Assembly: GCA_025642075.2 (NCBI GenBank)
Contig: JAODUO010000139.1
Span: forward strand, 50,001 to 114,000
Direction: 5' to 3'
From: Ridgeia piscesae
Lineage: Eukaryota; Annelida; Polychaeta; Sabellida; Siboglinidae
DNA length: 64,000 bases
Shown here one piece after another: positions 35,189-46,767 of this stretch (positions within the stretch are counted from its first letter, which is position 1; each line of letters starts with the position of its first letter). The notes under the pieces were generated by a model, which was given only the letters and a program-made list of their open reading frames with translations, was not told the DNA's origin and did no database searches. Both the position numbers and the translations under genes were made by a program.

Positions 35189-35690
35189 AAACATTTGGCG
35201 ATCTCTCACTCGAGACGCCTGGGTCACTTACATCGATCTTGTGGATACCTATTTCCACATACCCATCCACAGAGGTTACTGAGAATGTCTTCGATTTCAG
35301 ACTCGGTACACCATATACCAATTCCGGTCACTACCGTTTGGCCTTTCTCCAGCACCTTGGGTATTCACCAAGAATATTGCAGAGATCAAATGCTGGTACA
35401 TGTGATAGGCATCAATCTCTGTCAGTACCTGTACGACTGGCTCATCTTTTCACCATCTCACGACCAGTGACTCCAAGACACTGTACAAGTGCTCAATCTC
35501 TACCACACGATGGACCTCCTCATTCACTACAAGAAGTTGGAACTGATCCCAAAACAGAAATTCATTTTTCTGTGGTACCAGTTCGACCTGATTTCCTTCC
35601 AGGTCACTACAACTTTGGATCGATATCAAAAATCAAACACTGATTTGCTCATTCCTGCTAAGCCAAGGAGGATGTGCTCATATGTGGCAG
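35189..35690 (+). pseudogene. DIRS reverse transcriptase, catalytic motif mutated
   Basis: Pieces in alternating frames give WVTYIDLVDTYFHIPIHRGY (first catalytic Asp region), YQFRSLPFGLSPAPWVFTK, GINLCQYLYDWLIFSPS, HYKKLELIPKQKFIFLWYQF and DLISFQV. This is the standard DIRS RT order. The family motif Y-L-D-D-W is Y-L-Y-D-W here, losing one catalytic Asp. Several frameshifts separate the blocks. Confidence 0.8.
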
Positions 35691-35889
35691 ATCCTGCTCA
35701 GTCTCTTGTGTCCACAGAGAAAATGGTTCCTGTAGGACGGCTGCACATCCGCGAAGCCCAACATTGCATGTCTCAACATTGAGATTTCAATGTTTTAACC
35801 AGCAACTTGTTGATACCTCTTTTCCCCACGGCGGAGGAAGATTTCCAATGGTGGAAGTCAGCACAATGTTCTGAGGGGAGCCCCAGTTA

Positions 35890-37200
35890 CCCCGACAGAA
35901 CCAGACACTCAGTTGTTCACAGATGCATCGAACATTGGCTGGGGAACACATTGGAATGCATTGACGGTGTCCGGTGTATGGACAACAACCGAGGAAACAC
36001 TTCACATCAACGTGCTCGAGTTAGAAGCCATACACAGAGTCATGCTCCACTGACTGCGGAAGCGTATGGGTCTGACAGTCCTGGTTGCGTCAGACAACTC
36101 CACTACAATGTAATGTCCTACATCAACAAGCAGGGTGGAATACGGTCAATACAGCTGTGCAGACCGACCAAGAAGCTACTCCTCGTGTCAGGCCAACCAA
36201 ATAGTACTCCGGGCACGACACATCCCCATGAGATTGAACGTCCTTGCAGACATTCTGTCACGCCCTTCCCAGATGTCAGGTACAATATGGTCTCTACATC
36301 CACCTGTCTTCAGAGCACGAGAATGGGGAATCCCATTATTGGATCTGATTGCAACGAGGTGGAATCACAAACTTCCACTATTTGTGTCCCCTGTTTCAGA
36401 TCCATCAACCATGACAGTAGATGATCTGTCAATGAGCTGGAAGGCTCTGTGGGCATACGCATACCCACCACAAACTCTGTTACCACGGTTGCTTGAGAAG
36501 GCCCAACAGGACCAGTGCGAACTGATCCTCATTGTCCCATACTGGCCCCAGTGGTTCCCACTACTCTTTAGGATGTTGGTACAATCTCCACTCCGGATGC
36601 CCAACATTCCTCGGTTACTATCCCAGGCATCGAGATATGTCCAATCTCAGGCTGCACACGTGAAGAGTATCCAGGATACCCTCTGCAGCAGAGACCTTTC
36701 GGTCGACGTTGCCTCCCATGTCAGTAGACCCCAGCGAGAGTCTACTCTGGCGATGTACGAGTCCAAGTGGAGGATCTTCACTGCTTCGTGTAACATACAA
36801 CACATTAATCCACTCTCGGCTACTGAGAGTGTAGTGTCGGATTTTCTTCTCCACCTTCACACGGAGAAACATTTGGCTATCTCGACCATTGCAGGCTATC
36901 AGATGGCAATCACCAACACTTTTCATGCCACTTCCAGTGCGGAAGTAGGACGAAATCCTGCTCTGAAGTCGCTACTTTGAAACAACGAAATGGAACAGGC
37001 ACTCTTACCTTAGTTTTGTCAGTTTGTGGGTTTTGTGAAGAAGTGTCACAGCTCACCTTCAAAGTCAGCCAGGAAACCAGAATAGTCTGGTGCCAGCTTG
37101 GAGTGACTAATGAACATATGGGATATTGACCTATGGACACTGTCAGCCTACGTGCTAATCCATCCTCTGGCTCTGAGCAAACAAAAGTTGTGGTCACTGC
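35890..37200 (+). pseudogene. DIRS RNase H, connecting domain and tyrosine recombinase N-terminal part
   Basis: The RNase H segment reads FTDASNIGWGTHWNAL, LHINVLELEAIHRVM and, after a stop and frameshift, VLVASDNS. The frame open from 36135 then carries RARHIPMRLNVLADILSRPS and IWSLHPPVFRAREWGIPLLD, followed by TRWNHKLPLFVSP, WKALWAYAYPPQTLLPRLLE and LILIVPYWPQWFPLLFRML. It continues into the recombinase core-binding region: STLAMYESKWRIFTASC, then AISTIAGYQMAITNTFHA, up to a stop at 36980. A further degraded stretch to about 37200 would have held the start of the catalytic domain. The R-H-R-Y catalytic residues are not found. Confidence 0.75.
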
Positions 37201-37290
37201 AGGGCCATGTAGGACATGATGTTAAGTATCTTCATCAGTAATTAGCATTGTTGGGTGAAGTTGCAGTGAAGTTAATCAGTTTGGCAGGCA

Positions 37291-37961
37291 TTACAAGTGA
37301 CCGTGAAAACGAAATATTCATACTGACAACGTATTTGTAAAAGTATTTGAAAATATCAAATACTGTTGAAAAATAATTAACTACAAATACAAATACTTTT
37401 AATTCCCAGACTACAAATACATGTACTCTAAAAAGTATTTAAAAACTTTCAAACACAAGTGTATTCGACCTCACGTCTTATATACTACATATTTGAATTG
37501 GATAGTCTTGAATAGTGTATTTGAAATGTTGTTATTGTAATGTATTTGATCAGGTGTATTTGACATCTAAAATAAACAGAGGACATTTGAAATTATTCAA
37601 TGCATCATATTTGTTTTTGGTTAAGAAACCATATGCAGGCGCTGCGCGCGTGCTGCACTTAAGCCTACTTAAAAGGATAGACCACTGTAAGGCAAGTTTA
37701 AAATATAAAATGCGTTTATTACAGTTTAACTACTAAAATAATAAAAAATGTTTCTTAATAAATCTTGTTCTGACTTTGTGACCACAATACCAAATACTTT
37801 TTGGCCAGTGCCAATAACAGTAGATGCAGAAAGCGTATCGTCATCGTGTATGTCACTTCTTGATGTTGTGGCCGCATTAGTAGATTTGGCAACATATGGC
37901 GATTCGCTTCAACTGTAACTAGATGTCCACTGCATGCTTATTGTCGAATATTTCAGTAGAA
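37291..37961. other. AT-rich sequence with GTATTTGAAAA-type repeats
   Basis: 37320-37600 carries many short inverted motifs around AAAAGTATTTGAAA and CAAATACTTTT, reminiscent of hAT subterminal regions, but no clear terminal repeat or TSD was found. The minus strand at about 37900-37740 has a 50-60 codon open stretch (SPYVAKSTNAATTSRSD...) that I do not recognise. Confidence 0.35.
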
Positions 37962-38742
37962 CACGTTTTCGAGTCGTTGCGACGTTTTCCACGACGTTGA
38001 CGACGTTTTCCACGACGTTGACGACGTTGACGTGTCCTTCAGCTTTGATGAAAGTTGATCATCACGTTTTAATAGTTTCTTAAATGGTGGACAGTGACTT
38101 GTTTCGTCAAATTCGATGTATTTCCACCGCAATCTTTGGGACGTTTTTGGCACAGCAGACACTCTGTTGGAAAACTGCCAAATTAGCGACAAACGTTGCG
38201 ACTTGTTGTCGTTCGTCTTGGTTGAAGGAGTCGAATACGGCAAACGGTGGCGCCACCAAACAGCAGATCAGTGCCACCAAACGGAACCCGGATAAACGAA
38301 GCTTGCGCATCGCACTCGAATAATTATTTATATTAATAATATTATTATTAAATTAGTTTCATAAATACTAGTGCGTGCAATAAACACTCTATAAAAATAC
38401 TATAGATGTGTGTTTTTTGTACGCGTAACCATAAGTAAAGTAGGGAGACAGACGGCATGGATGGTAGTGCCACCAAACGAGAGAGTCGCAAACCTTCGTT
38501 TGGATAACCGAAGCTAAGCGAAGTATGACCTAGGCTAGGATCGCGCACAGAAAACAGTTATTATACAGACTAACTGTACAATAAAGTTTTAGAAAACAAT
38601 TCACATTTGATTTTATTTTATTTTTTAAACAACCACGTCTAAGTCAAGTTAAGCAGCGAAGTGGTAGTTGCCGTAAACAACAGTGTCATCGACAACGATG
38701 TTGCGCCTTCGCATCGACGTCGTCGACTGGACTCGATGTCAA

Positions 38743-38823
38743 GGTATCGAAGGTATCGAAAGTATCGAAGGTATCGAAGGTATCGAAGGTATCGAAGGTA
38801 TTGAAGGTATTGAAGGTATCGAA
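38743..38823. repeat. (GGTATCGAA)9 minisatellite
   Basis: Nine units of 9 bp with a few A/G and C/T variants. The unit 2 counterpart at 41382-41471 has ten, which accounts for the whole 9-bp length difference between the two 2.64-kb units. The array lies beside sequence rich in TATCGATA-type strings near a hAT-like end. Confidence 0.95.
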
Positions 38824-40234
38824 CAGTGGGCGTTCGATACCAAAAATATCAAAGTATCGCGATACCACTAGGTATCGATATCGAACTTTCGCAAGTATCG
38901 CGATACTTCGATATATCGAATATCGAACCAGCACTAATACCAGGATATGACGGCATGTGTGTCATGTCTCCGGGTTCTAGGAACAGTGGATGTGGAAAAG
39001 GATTTGTGGGGGAAGCGTTCTCCACGCGCAGACCGTTGACTCAACAATTGCCCAAACTTCAGATACAATTATACAACAATATCAATATGATGTTAACATG
39101 ATGTTCAAACTACTACAAATGTTCAGTGACCATGTCAAGCATAAGTGACATAACTTAAATGATTAATCCAGCAGTAAATGATTCATTCAATATCTGAGAA
39201 AGTCGTATGATTATTAATAATAATAACACCTGGATAATGGTTAGCAGTAATAAGTTAGAACACTAGATAGTGACACAGCAACAGAAAAAGAATAACATCT
39301 AGGGATTCCATGAAAGTCCCCTTTATGCTAGAAATAGGATATTCATGAAAGTAATCATGAAAGTAATCATGATTATATTCTAATGTAATTATACTCGTAC
39401 TCGAGTACATTTTAAAGTAATCATACTCGTACTCGAGTACATTTGTTTTCTGAATACTTGTACTCGTACTCATGCATGTTCAGAGTAATCGTACTTGAGT
39501 ACATTTGTATTCTAATCACTCCATCTCTGATATCTACACACACGCATGCATGCACGCATGCACACACATGCAAGAATACTCGCACGCATGCATGCACATG
39601 CACACGCACACACTCATGCACACACTCACCACACACCATATAAGTACATATGGTAGGCAAGCACATGAAAGTCATGCATACGTACATCACAAGACACATG
39701 TACTGGCATGCATAGATGCATGGCACAGCACACTCACGCTCGCACGCACATGCCACCCAGTGTATTGTCTCACAGTGTCAGTTCCTCTGACAACTTTAAT
39801 TTGTTATTCTGAACAACAGCAACCAATGAAATTGACCCTTAAGCCAACTGGTGAATTAAAAGTGATGATCGAATTTCAAGAATAATTCACACCATATTCA
39901 AATTGTTCATATTTGTACAGGTTGCTGGCTGATACTGAATGATACATATCCCCTTCTGAACCTGAACACCACCACAATCATGGGGTAGCAACATTTACAA
40001 TATTCAAGGTAAGCATTGTCATTATTTACATCCTGTGTGTCATGCATGCAATATATGCAAATAGATTAGAACTTGAACATGTAAAAATGTTGACACAGTT
40101 TGGAGTGATTTGTCTTACAGTTGTCTTCAATTGTGTGAGTGTTATATTTTGACGTATATCAGGAGTATACAGATTTACATAAATGCACCCAGCTGCACCA
40201 TTGATTTGTAACATTTATGGCGTACCTTGAGCAA

Positions 40235-40600
40235 CTATAGCTCAGATCTGACCCCTTTCTCCTGTACACAGTACACATCAGGTCTGACCAACTCCCCCTG
40301 TACACAGTACACATCAGGTATAACCCCTTTCTCCTGTACATGGTACACATCAGGTCTGACCCACTCCCCCTGTACACAGTACACATCAGGTCTGACCCAC
40401 TCCCCCTGTACACAGTACACATCAGGTCTGACCCACTCCCCCTCTACACAGTACACGTAAGGTGATCAGGTCTGACCCACTCCCCCTGAACACAGTACAC
40501 ATCAGGTCTAACCCCTACACATCAGGTCTGACCCACTCCCCTGTACACAGCATATGTCAGGTCTGACCCCTTCCTCCTGTACACAGTACACATCAGGTCT
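40235..40600. repeat. 36-bp minisatellite, locus 1
   Basis: Head-to-tail units built as CAGGTCTGACCCACTCCCCC plus TGTACACAGTACACAT, with variants. Ten or so units are present. The 36-bp length keeps reading frames open on both strands, so the Cys/Tyr-rich ORFs are shadows. It recurs at 42.88-43.40 kb and, with a different consensus, at 48.21-48.96 kb. Confidence 0.9.
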
Positions 40601-43248
40601 CACGTTTTCGAGTCGTTGCGACGTTTTCCACGACGTTGACGACGTTTTCCACGACGTTGACGACGTTGACGTGTCCTTCAGCTTTGATGAAAGTTGATCA
40701 TCACGTTTTAATAGTTTCTTAAATGGTGGACAGTGACTTGTTTCGTCAAATTCGATGTATTTCCACCGCAATCTTTGGGACGTTTTTGGCACAGCAGACA
40801 CTCTGTTGGAAAACTGCCAAATTAGCGACAAACGTTGCGACTTGTTGTCGTTCGTCTTGGTTGAAGGAGTCGAATACGGCAAACGGTGGCGCCACCAAAC
40901 AGCAGATCAGTGCCACCAAACGGAACCCGGATAAACGAAGCTTGCGCATCGCACTCGAATAATTATTTATATTAATAATATTATTATTAAATTAGTTTCA
41001 TAAATACTAGTGCGTGCAATAAACACTCTATAAAAATACTATAGATGTGTGTTTTTTGTACGCGTAACCATAAGTAAAGTAGGGAGACAGACGGCATGGA
41101 TGGTAGTGCCACCAAACGAGAGAGTCGCAAACCTTCGTTTGGATAACCGAAGCTAAGCGAAGTATGACCTAGGCTAGGATCGCGCACAGAAAACAGTTAT
41201 TATACAGACTAACTGTACAATAAAGTTTTAGAAAACAATTCACATTTGATTTTATTTTATTTTTTAAACAACCACGTCTAAGTCAAGTTAAGCAGCGAAG
41301 TGGTAGTTGCCGTAAACAACAGTGTCATCGACAACGATGTTGCGCCTTCGCATCGACGTCGTCGACTGGACTCGATGTCAAGGTATCGAAGGTATCGAAA
41401 GTATCGAAGGTATCGAAGGTATCGAAGGTATCGAAGGTATCGAAGGTATCGAAGGTATTGAAGGTATCGAACAGTGGGCGTTCGATACCAAAAATATCGA
41501 AGTATCGCGATACCACTAGGTATCGATATCGAACTTTCGCAAGTATCGCGATACTTCGATATATCGAATATCGAACCAGCACTAATACCAGGATATGACG
41601 GCATGTGTGTCATGTCTCCGGGTTCTAGGAACAGTGGATGTGGAAAAGGATTTGTGGGGGAAGCGTTCTCCACGCGCAGACCGTTGACTCAACAATTGCC
41701 CAAACTTCAGATACAATTATACAACAATATCAATATGATGTTAACATGATGTTCAAACTACTACAAATGTTCAGTGACCATGTCAAGCATAAGTGACATA
41801 ACTTAAATGATTAATCCAGCAGTAAATGATTCATTCAATATCTGAGAAAGTCGTATGATTATTAATAATAATAACACCTGGATAATGGTTAGCAGTAATA
41901 AGTTAGAACACTAGATAGTGACACAGCAACAGAAAAAGAATAACATCTAGGGATTCCATGAAAGTCCCCTTTATGCTAGAAATAGGATATTCATGAAAGT
42001 AATCATGAAAGTAATCATGATTATATTCTAATGTAATTATACTCGTACTCGAGTACATTTTAAAGTAATCATACTCGTACTCGAGTACATTTGTTTTCTG
42101 AATACTTGTACTCGTACTCATGCATGTTCAGAGTAATCGTACTTGAGTACATTTGTATTCTAATCACTCCATCTCTGATATCTACACACACGCATGCATG
42201 CACGCATGCACACACATGCAAGAATACTCGCACGCATGCATGCACATGCACACGCACACACTCATGCACACACTCACCACACACCATATAAGTACATATG
42301 GTAGGCAAGCACATGAAAGTCATGCATACGTACATCACAAGACACATGTACTGGCATGCATAGATGCATGGCACAGCACACTCACGCTCGCACGCACATG
42401 CCACCCAGTGTATTGTCTCACAGTGTCAGTTCCTCTGACAACTTTAATTTGTTATTCTGAACAACAGCAACCAATGAAATTGACCCTTAAGCCAACTGGT
42501 GAATTAAAAGTGATGATCGAATTTCAAGAATAATTCACACCATATTCAAATTGTTCATATTTGTACAGGTTGCTGGCTGATACTGAATGATACATATCCC
42601 CTTCTGAACCTGAACACCACCACAATCATGGGGTAGCAACATTTACAATATTCAAGGTAAGCATTGTCATTATTTACATCCTGTGTGTCATGCATGCAAT
42701 ATATGCAAATAGATTAGAACTTGAACATGTAAAAATGTTGACACAGTTTGGAGTGATTTGTCTTACAGTTGTCTTCAATTGTGTGAGTGTTATATTTTGA
42801 CGTATATCAGGAGTATACAGATTTACATAAATGCACCCAGCTGCACCATTGATTTGTAACATTTATGGCGTACCTTGAGCAACTATAGCTCAGATCTGAC
42901 CCCTTTCTCCTGTACACAGTACACATCAGGTCTGACCAACTCCCCCTGTACACAGTACACATCAGGTATAACCCCTTTCTCCTGTACATGGTACACATCA
43001 GGTCTGACCCACTCCCCCTGTACACAGTACACATCAGGTCTGACTCACTCCCCCTGTACACAGTACACATCAGGTCTGACCCACTCCCCCTCTACACAGT
43101 ACACGTAAGGTGATCAGGTCTGACCCACTCCCCCTGAACACAGTACACATCAGGTCTAACCCCTACACATCAGGTCTGACCCACTCCCCTGTACACAGCA
43201 TATGTCAGGTCTGACCCCTTCCTCCTGTACACAGTACACATCAGGTCT
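40601..43248. repeat. 2.64-kb tandem duplication, unit 2
   Basis: This 2648-bp copy of 37962-40600 is in the same orientation. Differences I could see are one extra GGTATCGAA unit and a handful of point differences, for example ATATCAAAGTATC against ATATCGAAGTATC, and GACCCAC against GACTCAC in the minisatellite. The breakpoint joins the minisatellite (...CAGGTCT) to CACGTTTTCG. Confidence 0.95.
41382..41471. repeat. (GGTATCGAA)10 minisatellite
   Basis: Ten-unit counterpart of the array at 38743-38823. Confidence 0.95.
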
Positions 43249-43400
43249 AACCCACTCCCCTGTACAGCATACGTCAGGTCTGACCCACTCCGCCTGTACA
43301 CAGTACACATCAGGTCTAACCCACTCCCCCTATACACAGCACACATCAGGTCAGACCCCCTCGTCCCATACACAGTACACGTCAGGTCTGACCCTACTTT
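42883..43400. repeat. 36-bp minisatellite, locus 2
   Basis: Second copy of the array at 40235-40600. It continues past the end of the 2.64-kb unit to about 43400, as expected if this is the original edge of the array and the duplication copied only part of it. Confidence 0.9.
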
Positions 43401-43767
43401 TAGGTCTAATTGGCCGAGATAACTCATGAAGGAATTTTGTGTCTTTGTTTCACCAAGCAGTTAACTTTATTTGACTTTACTTTGCAGTGCAATTTTATAA
43501 GTGTGTTGTATGTTACTAGGACAACAATAATACTCGCTCACCTCCCTGTGCCACACTAGATGTACAGTATTATTGCATTGTAGTTTCTTGACCCTTTTCC
43601 CTGTTGTGCACCCAGGTTTTTCCCTCTCAGTGCGGTAAATAAAGCTGTGGCGTAGTGACCTGCAGTGATATGGTGTGAGTTATAAATATAATGTACAGAT
43701 ATAATTAGTATTGGTGGTTGTTAATATGTCTAGGTCATGTAGGTATTAAGTAACAATACCGTTGGGG
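43401..43767. other. Unassigned sequence
   Basis: Single-copy-looking AT-rich sequence with no supported gene between the minisatellite and the family B region. Confidence 0.4.
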
Positions 43768-43801
43768 CCGGTGTCATATAGAATATTGACCCGGGGGTAA
43801 A

Positions 43802-43867
43802 GTCATTATTCTATATAGAATAATGACATGACAATGGTAAAGTCATTATTCTATATAGAATAATGAC
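43802..43867. repeat. Two perfect 26-bp palindromes
   Basis: GTCATTATTCTAT followed by its exact reverse complement occurs at 43802-43827 and again at 43842-43867, separated by a 14-base spacer. The second runs into GACCCCCGGGTC, itself a palindrome. They sit just inside the left end of the family B element. Confidence 0.95.
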
Positions 43868-44979
43868 CCCCGGGTCATTTTTCCATAGATTTTCAGTTAT
43901 AGAATAATGACCCACCCTATAGAAAAATGACCCACTCCCATATTTTATGGATACATATTTTAAATAATGGTGTTTATCATAATGTTAAATTACAGCACAT
44001 AACCAACTATTTCACTTCAAAAGATAATATCTAATCGTAAATTTAGATCACTAAATAAAAATGAAAAAGTTTTTTTATTTCTTTGTTGAACCTGTTAGCA
44101 AATGTCATTGATATTTAAAAAAAATCAAATTCTTTCATACTTTGTAAAATAAAAAGATTTCAAAGCCTTTTATACTATCAAAAAGTTTGTTTTGTGTGGC
44201 TCTAGGGGTGGGAGGTCATATTTCTATTTCTAGTATATTGACCCATGGCTCATTGTACATAGAAAATTGTAAAACTTTGCCAATTTGGATAGTTATGGGC
44301 TTGTAGTTTTATTATACAAACATCACAGACAAATGTCTATTTGGTAATAGAAATGCAAATGTCTATTTGGTAATAGCTAAGTTTGTTTTGATGGCTGTGG
44401 GGGTGGGGATGTCACATTTATATGGTAGAGTATATTGATCCGTGGCTTGATATACATAGAAAACTGTAAAACTTTGCCAATTTGGATTGTTACAGGCTTG
44501 AGGTTTTGTGAAAAAACTACAAGCCCATAACCATCCAAATTGACAAAGCTTTACAGTTTTCTATGTATAACAAGCCATAGGTCAATATACTGTACCATAC
44601 CCCCCACAGTAAAACATTTATTCGGTAATTGTCAAATGATATTTACTGTAATGCTTGTATGGATCATACACGGTCATATAACCATATAAATTGCCAAATA
44701 GTTTTATAATATTTACTATTATGAGCCACGGGTCAATATACTATGCCATAGAAACATGACCCCCCACTGTAAAACATTTATTCGGTAATTATCAAATGGA
44801 TAAATAAATTAAATTAAATTGCCTTAAAGCTATCCCTGTCCAAAGGCACATTGAAGATTCCGTTATTATAAAACACATGTACATTGTATAATATTAAATC
44901 AAACTACAAACACAAATAAATCTTAAACTTAGTTTTATTTCATGATTTTTTGTACAAACATTACAGGACGTTTCACAGT

Positions 44980-45930
44980 TTAACAGTCCAAGTCCTTGGT
45001 TCCATGCAGCATGTAGTAACAAAAGACTAGCTTGCATGCTTTTTGGACACCCAGCCGATTCCTGATCTTGCTGTGTATAAAACAGAATGTATTGAACAAT
45101 CTCTCAATTGATGCTGAAGATGCTGTTGATGTTGTCAGTCTTTGTGCCAGATCAGCAAAGGCTGGATCAACAGCACAGACTGCAGCACCTGGCAAACAGG
45201 TGTGTGGGGAGATGCTGATCGCTTCTATGGAGAAGTAGCTGCCAGGGAAGGGAGCAGCCTTGGCTTGGAAGCAGATGAAGCTTGTGATGAAGCCAGGGTC
45301 ACGGTTAGCAAGCCATGTGCTCACATCTTGCTGTTGCTCCGTTGTCAGCTTCTCCTCTCTGTACGTGGTGTGCAACATGTAGGCTGTGAGGTGCTCAAGC
45401 GTGATGGCATCTTGGAATCGCTTGTTGACAACTTTCTCATGGAGGTGGAGTGCAGGTTCCAATAGGAGGCCCAGCCAGGCATCGCATGCATCTGCCAGTG
45501 ATGATCCATCGCTCTGACACCTGTCCAGAGCAGAAGCAATGAGTCGAAGTTGGTCGACAATGTCTTTGCCATTCTTGCAGAGGGAGTAATCCATCACCTT
45601 GGCAACTATCAAACTGTCGAATGAGAAGTCCTTCTCGTGCTCTTGGATGATCTGCTGGTAGTAGCATCTGTTGGCAAGGAAACTTTCAACCATTTCTATC
45701 TCACTGCTACATCTGTCAGGACAGGCTTCTTACCACCCTTCTCACTGAGCCAGGTTTGGGGTTTGTGGTGGTTCCTGAAGTACTTGGTGATGGCTGATGG
45801 GGTACAGTCTCTGCCAAGCAGCTGCAGCCAAACTGCCTTATGCCTATTTCTCAGACCTCTAGCGGGCTTAGTAATTGAGAAAGGAATTACAAGAACTATA
45901 CTTCTGTTATACTTATAGGTATAAGACATG
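44980..45930 (-). pseudogene. hAT-family transposase C-terminal part
   Basis: Minus strand. An upstream segment (45840-45697) reads AVWLQLLGRDCTPSAITKYF and ends at a TAG just before the Met at 45693, so a stop or frameshift lies at that junction. The 237-codon frame 45693-44980 includes WLGLLLEPALHLHEKVVNKR and EEKLTTEQQQDVSTWL. Near its end it carries the hAT dimerisation motif: FADLAQRLTTSTASSASIER, LFNTF, SKIRNRLGVQKACKLVF, matching 'SS..IER.FS......K.RNRL...K...L'. The DDE core and zinc finger are absent. A decayed copy unrelated in sequence to the hAT fragment at 12.7 kb. Confidence 0.75.
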
Positions 45931-46133
45931 CTTTTAATGGCTAAATATGTTTGAGGCCTTTCTAGGCCCTAAACTGCCTTAAACCTGTTTCTTACATCTC
46001 TAGCACACATGTAAGAATTGAGAAGGGAATTGTTAATACTTATGTTATACTTTAGGGCATGTTTATTATAATACTTTTATTGTTTTTTTAATGAAACATG
46101 TTTAAGGCATTTTCTATGCCTTAAGCTGCCTTA
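45832..46133. repeat. Two diverged units of about 150 bp
   Basis: CTGCCTTA..CCT.TTTCT..., CTCTAGC, AATTGAGAA.GGAATT, TTATACTT and TTTAAGGC/TTTGAGGC landmarks recur in order at about 45832 and 45980, with a third partial start (CTGCCTTAACTG) at 46126. It lies at the 5' side of the hAT remnant and may be its subterminal region. Confidence 0.6.
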
Positions 46134-46134
46134 A

Positions 46135-46767
46135 CTGATTAGCACTCGAGTCGGGCATAGCCACCCAGCGAATACAGAATAGCGTTTGAATTCGGTTTAC
46201 GTGGTTGCATCTAGTGATTAAGAGATGCAAGAAATGCGAAGTCTATCTAGACATATAACATTAAATTGTGACTATTTTGGATACTTCTGTTCTCAAAAAT
46301 GTTTACCGCGTTTTCGAAATTTAACAGCAATAGTTTTTGGACATTAAAAATGTCCTCAAGCCAGGAAGTTGGCCACGTATACAGCTAAAATGTGTAACAT
46401 ATTATAACAAGTTATATACCAGTGTGTAGATAATTTAATGTTCTTTTAAATAAACTCAACTTGAAGCAATAAAAATCCAAGCACAAAAAAGTTACACCGC
46501 AACAAAGTATGTTGTTTACAAAACGTTTCAAAATGTCATAGTGTCAATCAAGAAATGGTCAACATATTTTAAAGTTACAAAAACAGTTTTGACACCACTG
46601 TGTAGGTGATTTTATTATCTACAATATGCATACTACATGCAATTGCGAGAATCAAATAATAAAGGTGCTAGAGCAAAGACAATGGCACAAGCAATATTTT
46701 TAAACATCTAGGTGAAATATTTGAGGAGGCACAGACTTCACGTTAAAATCGGTTGAGTGCTAATGGG
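46135..46767. mobile_element. piggyBac-like MITE flanked by TTAA
   Basis: The 633-bp element has ends CTGATTAGCACTC (left) and CCCATTAGCACTC (right, reverse-complemented). It is flanked directly by TTAA on both sides (46131-46134 and 46768-46771). TTAA target duplications are typical of piggyBac and Kolobok elements. No ORF. An internal inverted pair (CAGTGTGTAGATAATTTAAT and CACTGTGTAGGTGATTTTAT) is present. Confidence 0.7.

Larger units (their letters stand above)
34210..37290 (+). mobile_element. Degenerate DIRS-type (tyrosine recombinase) retrotransposon
   Basis: The order is Gag-like ORF (34210-34872), reverse transcriptase (about 35190-35680), RNase H (about 35890-36250), the DIRS connecting domain (about 36270-36560), and a tyrosine recombinase N-terminal part (about 36640-37200). 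RNase H directly followed by the 'DLIATRWN.KLP.FVSP' block and a Y-recombinase is diagnostic for DIRS1-like elements, which integrate through a recombinase rather than a DDE integrase. Several frameshifts and stops make it non-functional. The recombinase catalytic end is missing or beyond recognition. Confidence 0.85.
37962..40600. repeat. 2.64-kb tandem duplication, unit 1
   Basis: This 2639-bp segment starts CACGTTTTCGAGTCGTTGCG and ends inside a minisatellite (...ACACATCAGGTCT). It is followed directly by a nearly identical second unit (40601-43248). The unit holds a short GACGTTTTCCACGACGTT repeat, two GTGCCACCAAACG blocks, a (GGTATCGAA)n array, a hAT-like end (reading TAGTGCTGGTTCGATA on the minus strand, near 38925), AGTAATCATACTCGTACTCG blocks, a CA/GCATG tract and a 36-bp minisatellite. 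No convincing gene; duplicated ORFs are identical because the DNA is. Confidence 0.95.

Noticed and set aside
38683..38871. IEGIEGIEG repeat ORFs and their copies in the second unit
   Set aside because: They are translations of the 9-bp GGTATCGAA minisatellite, and the opposite strand and other frames are equally open.
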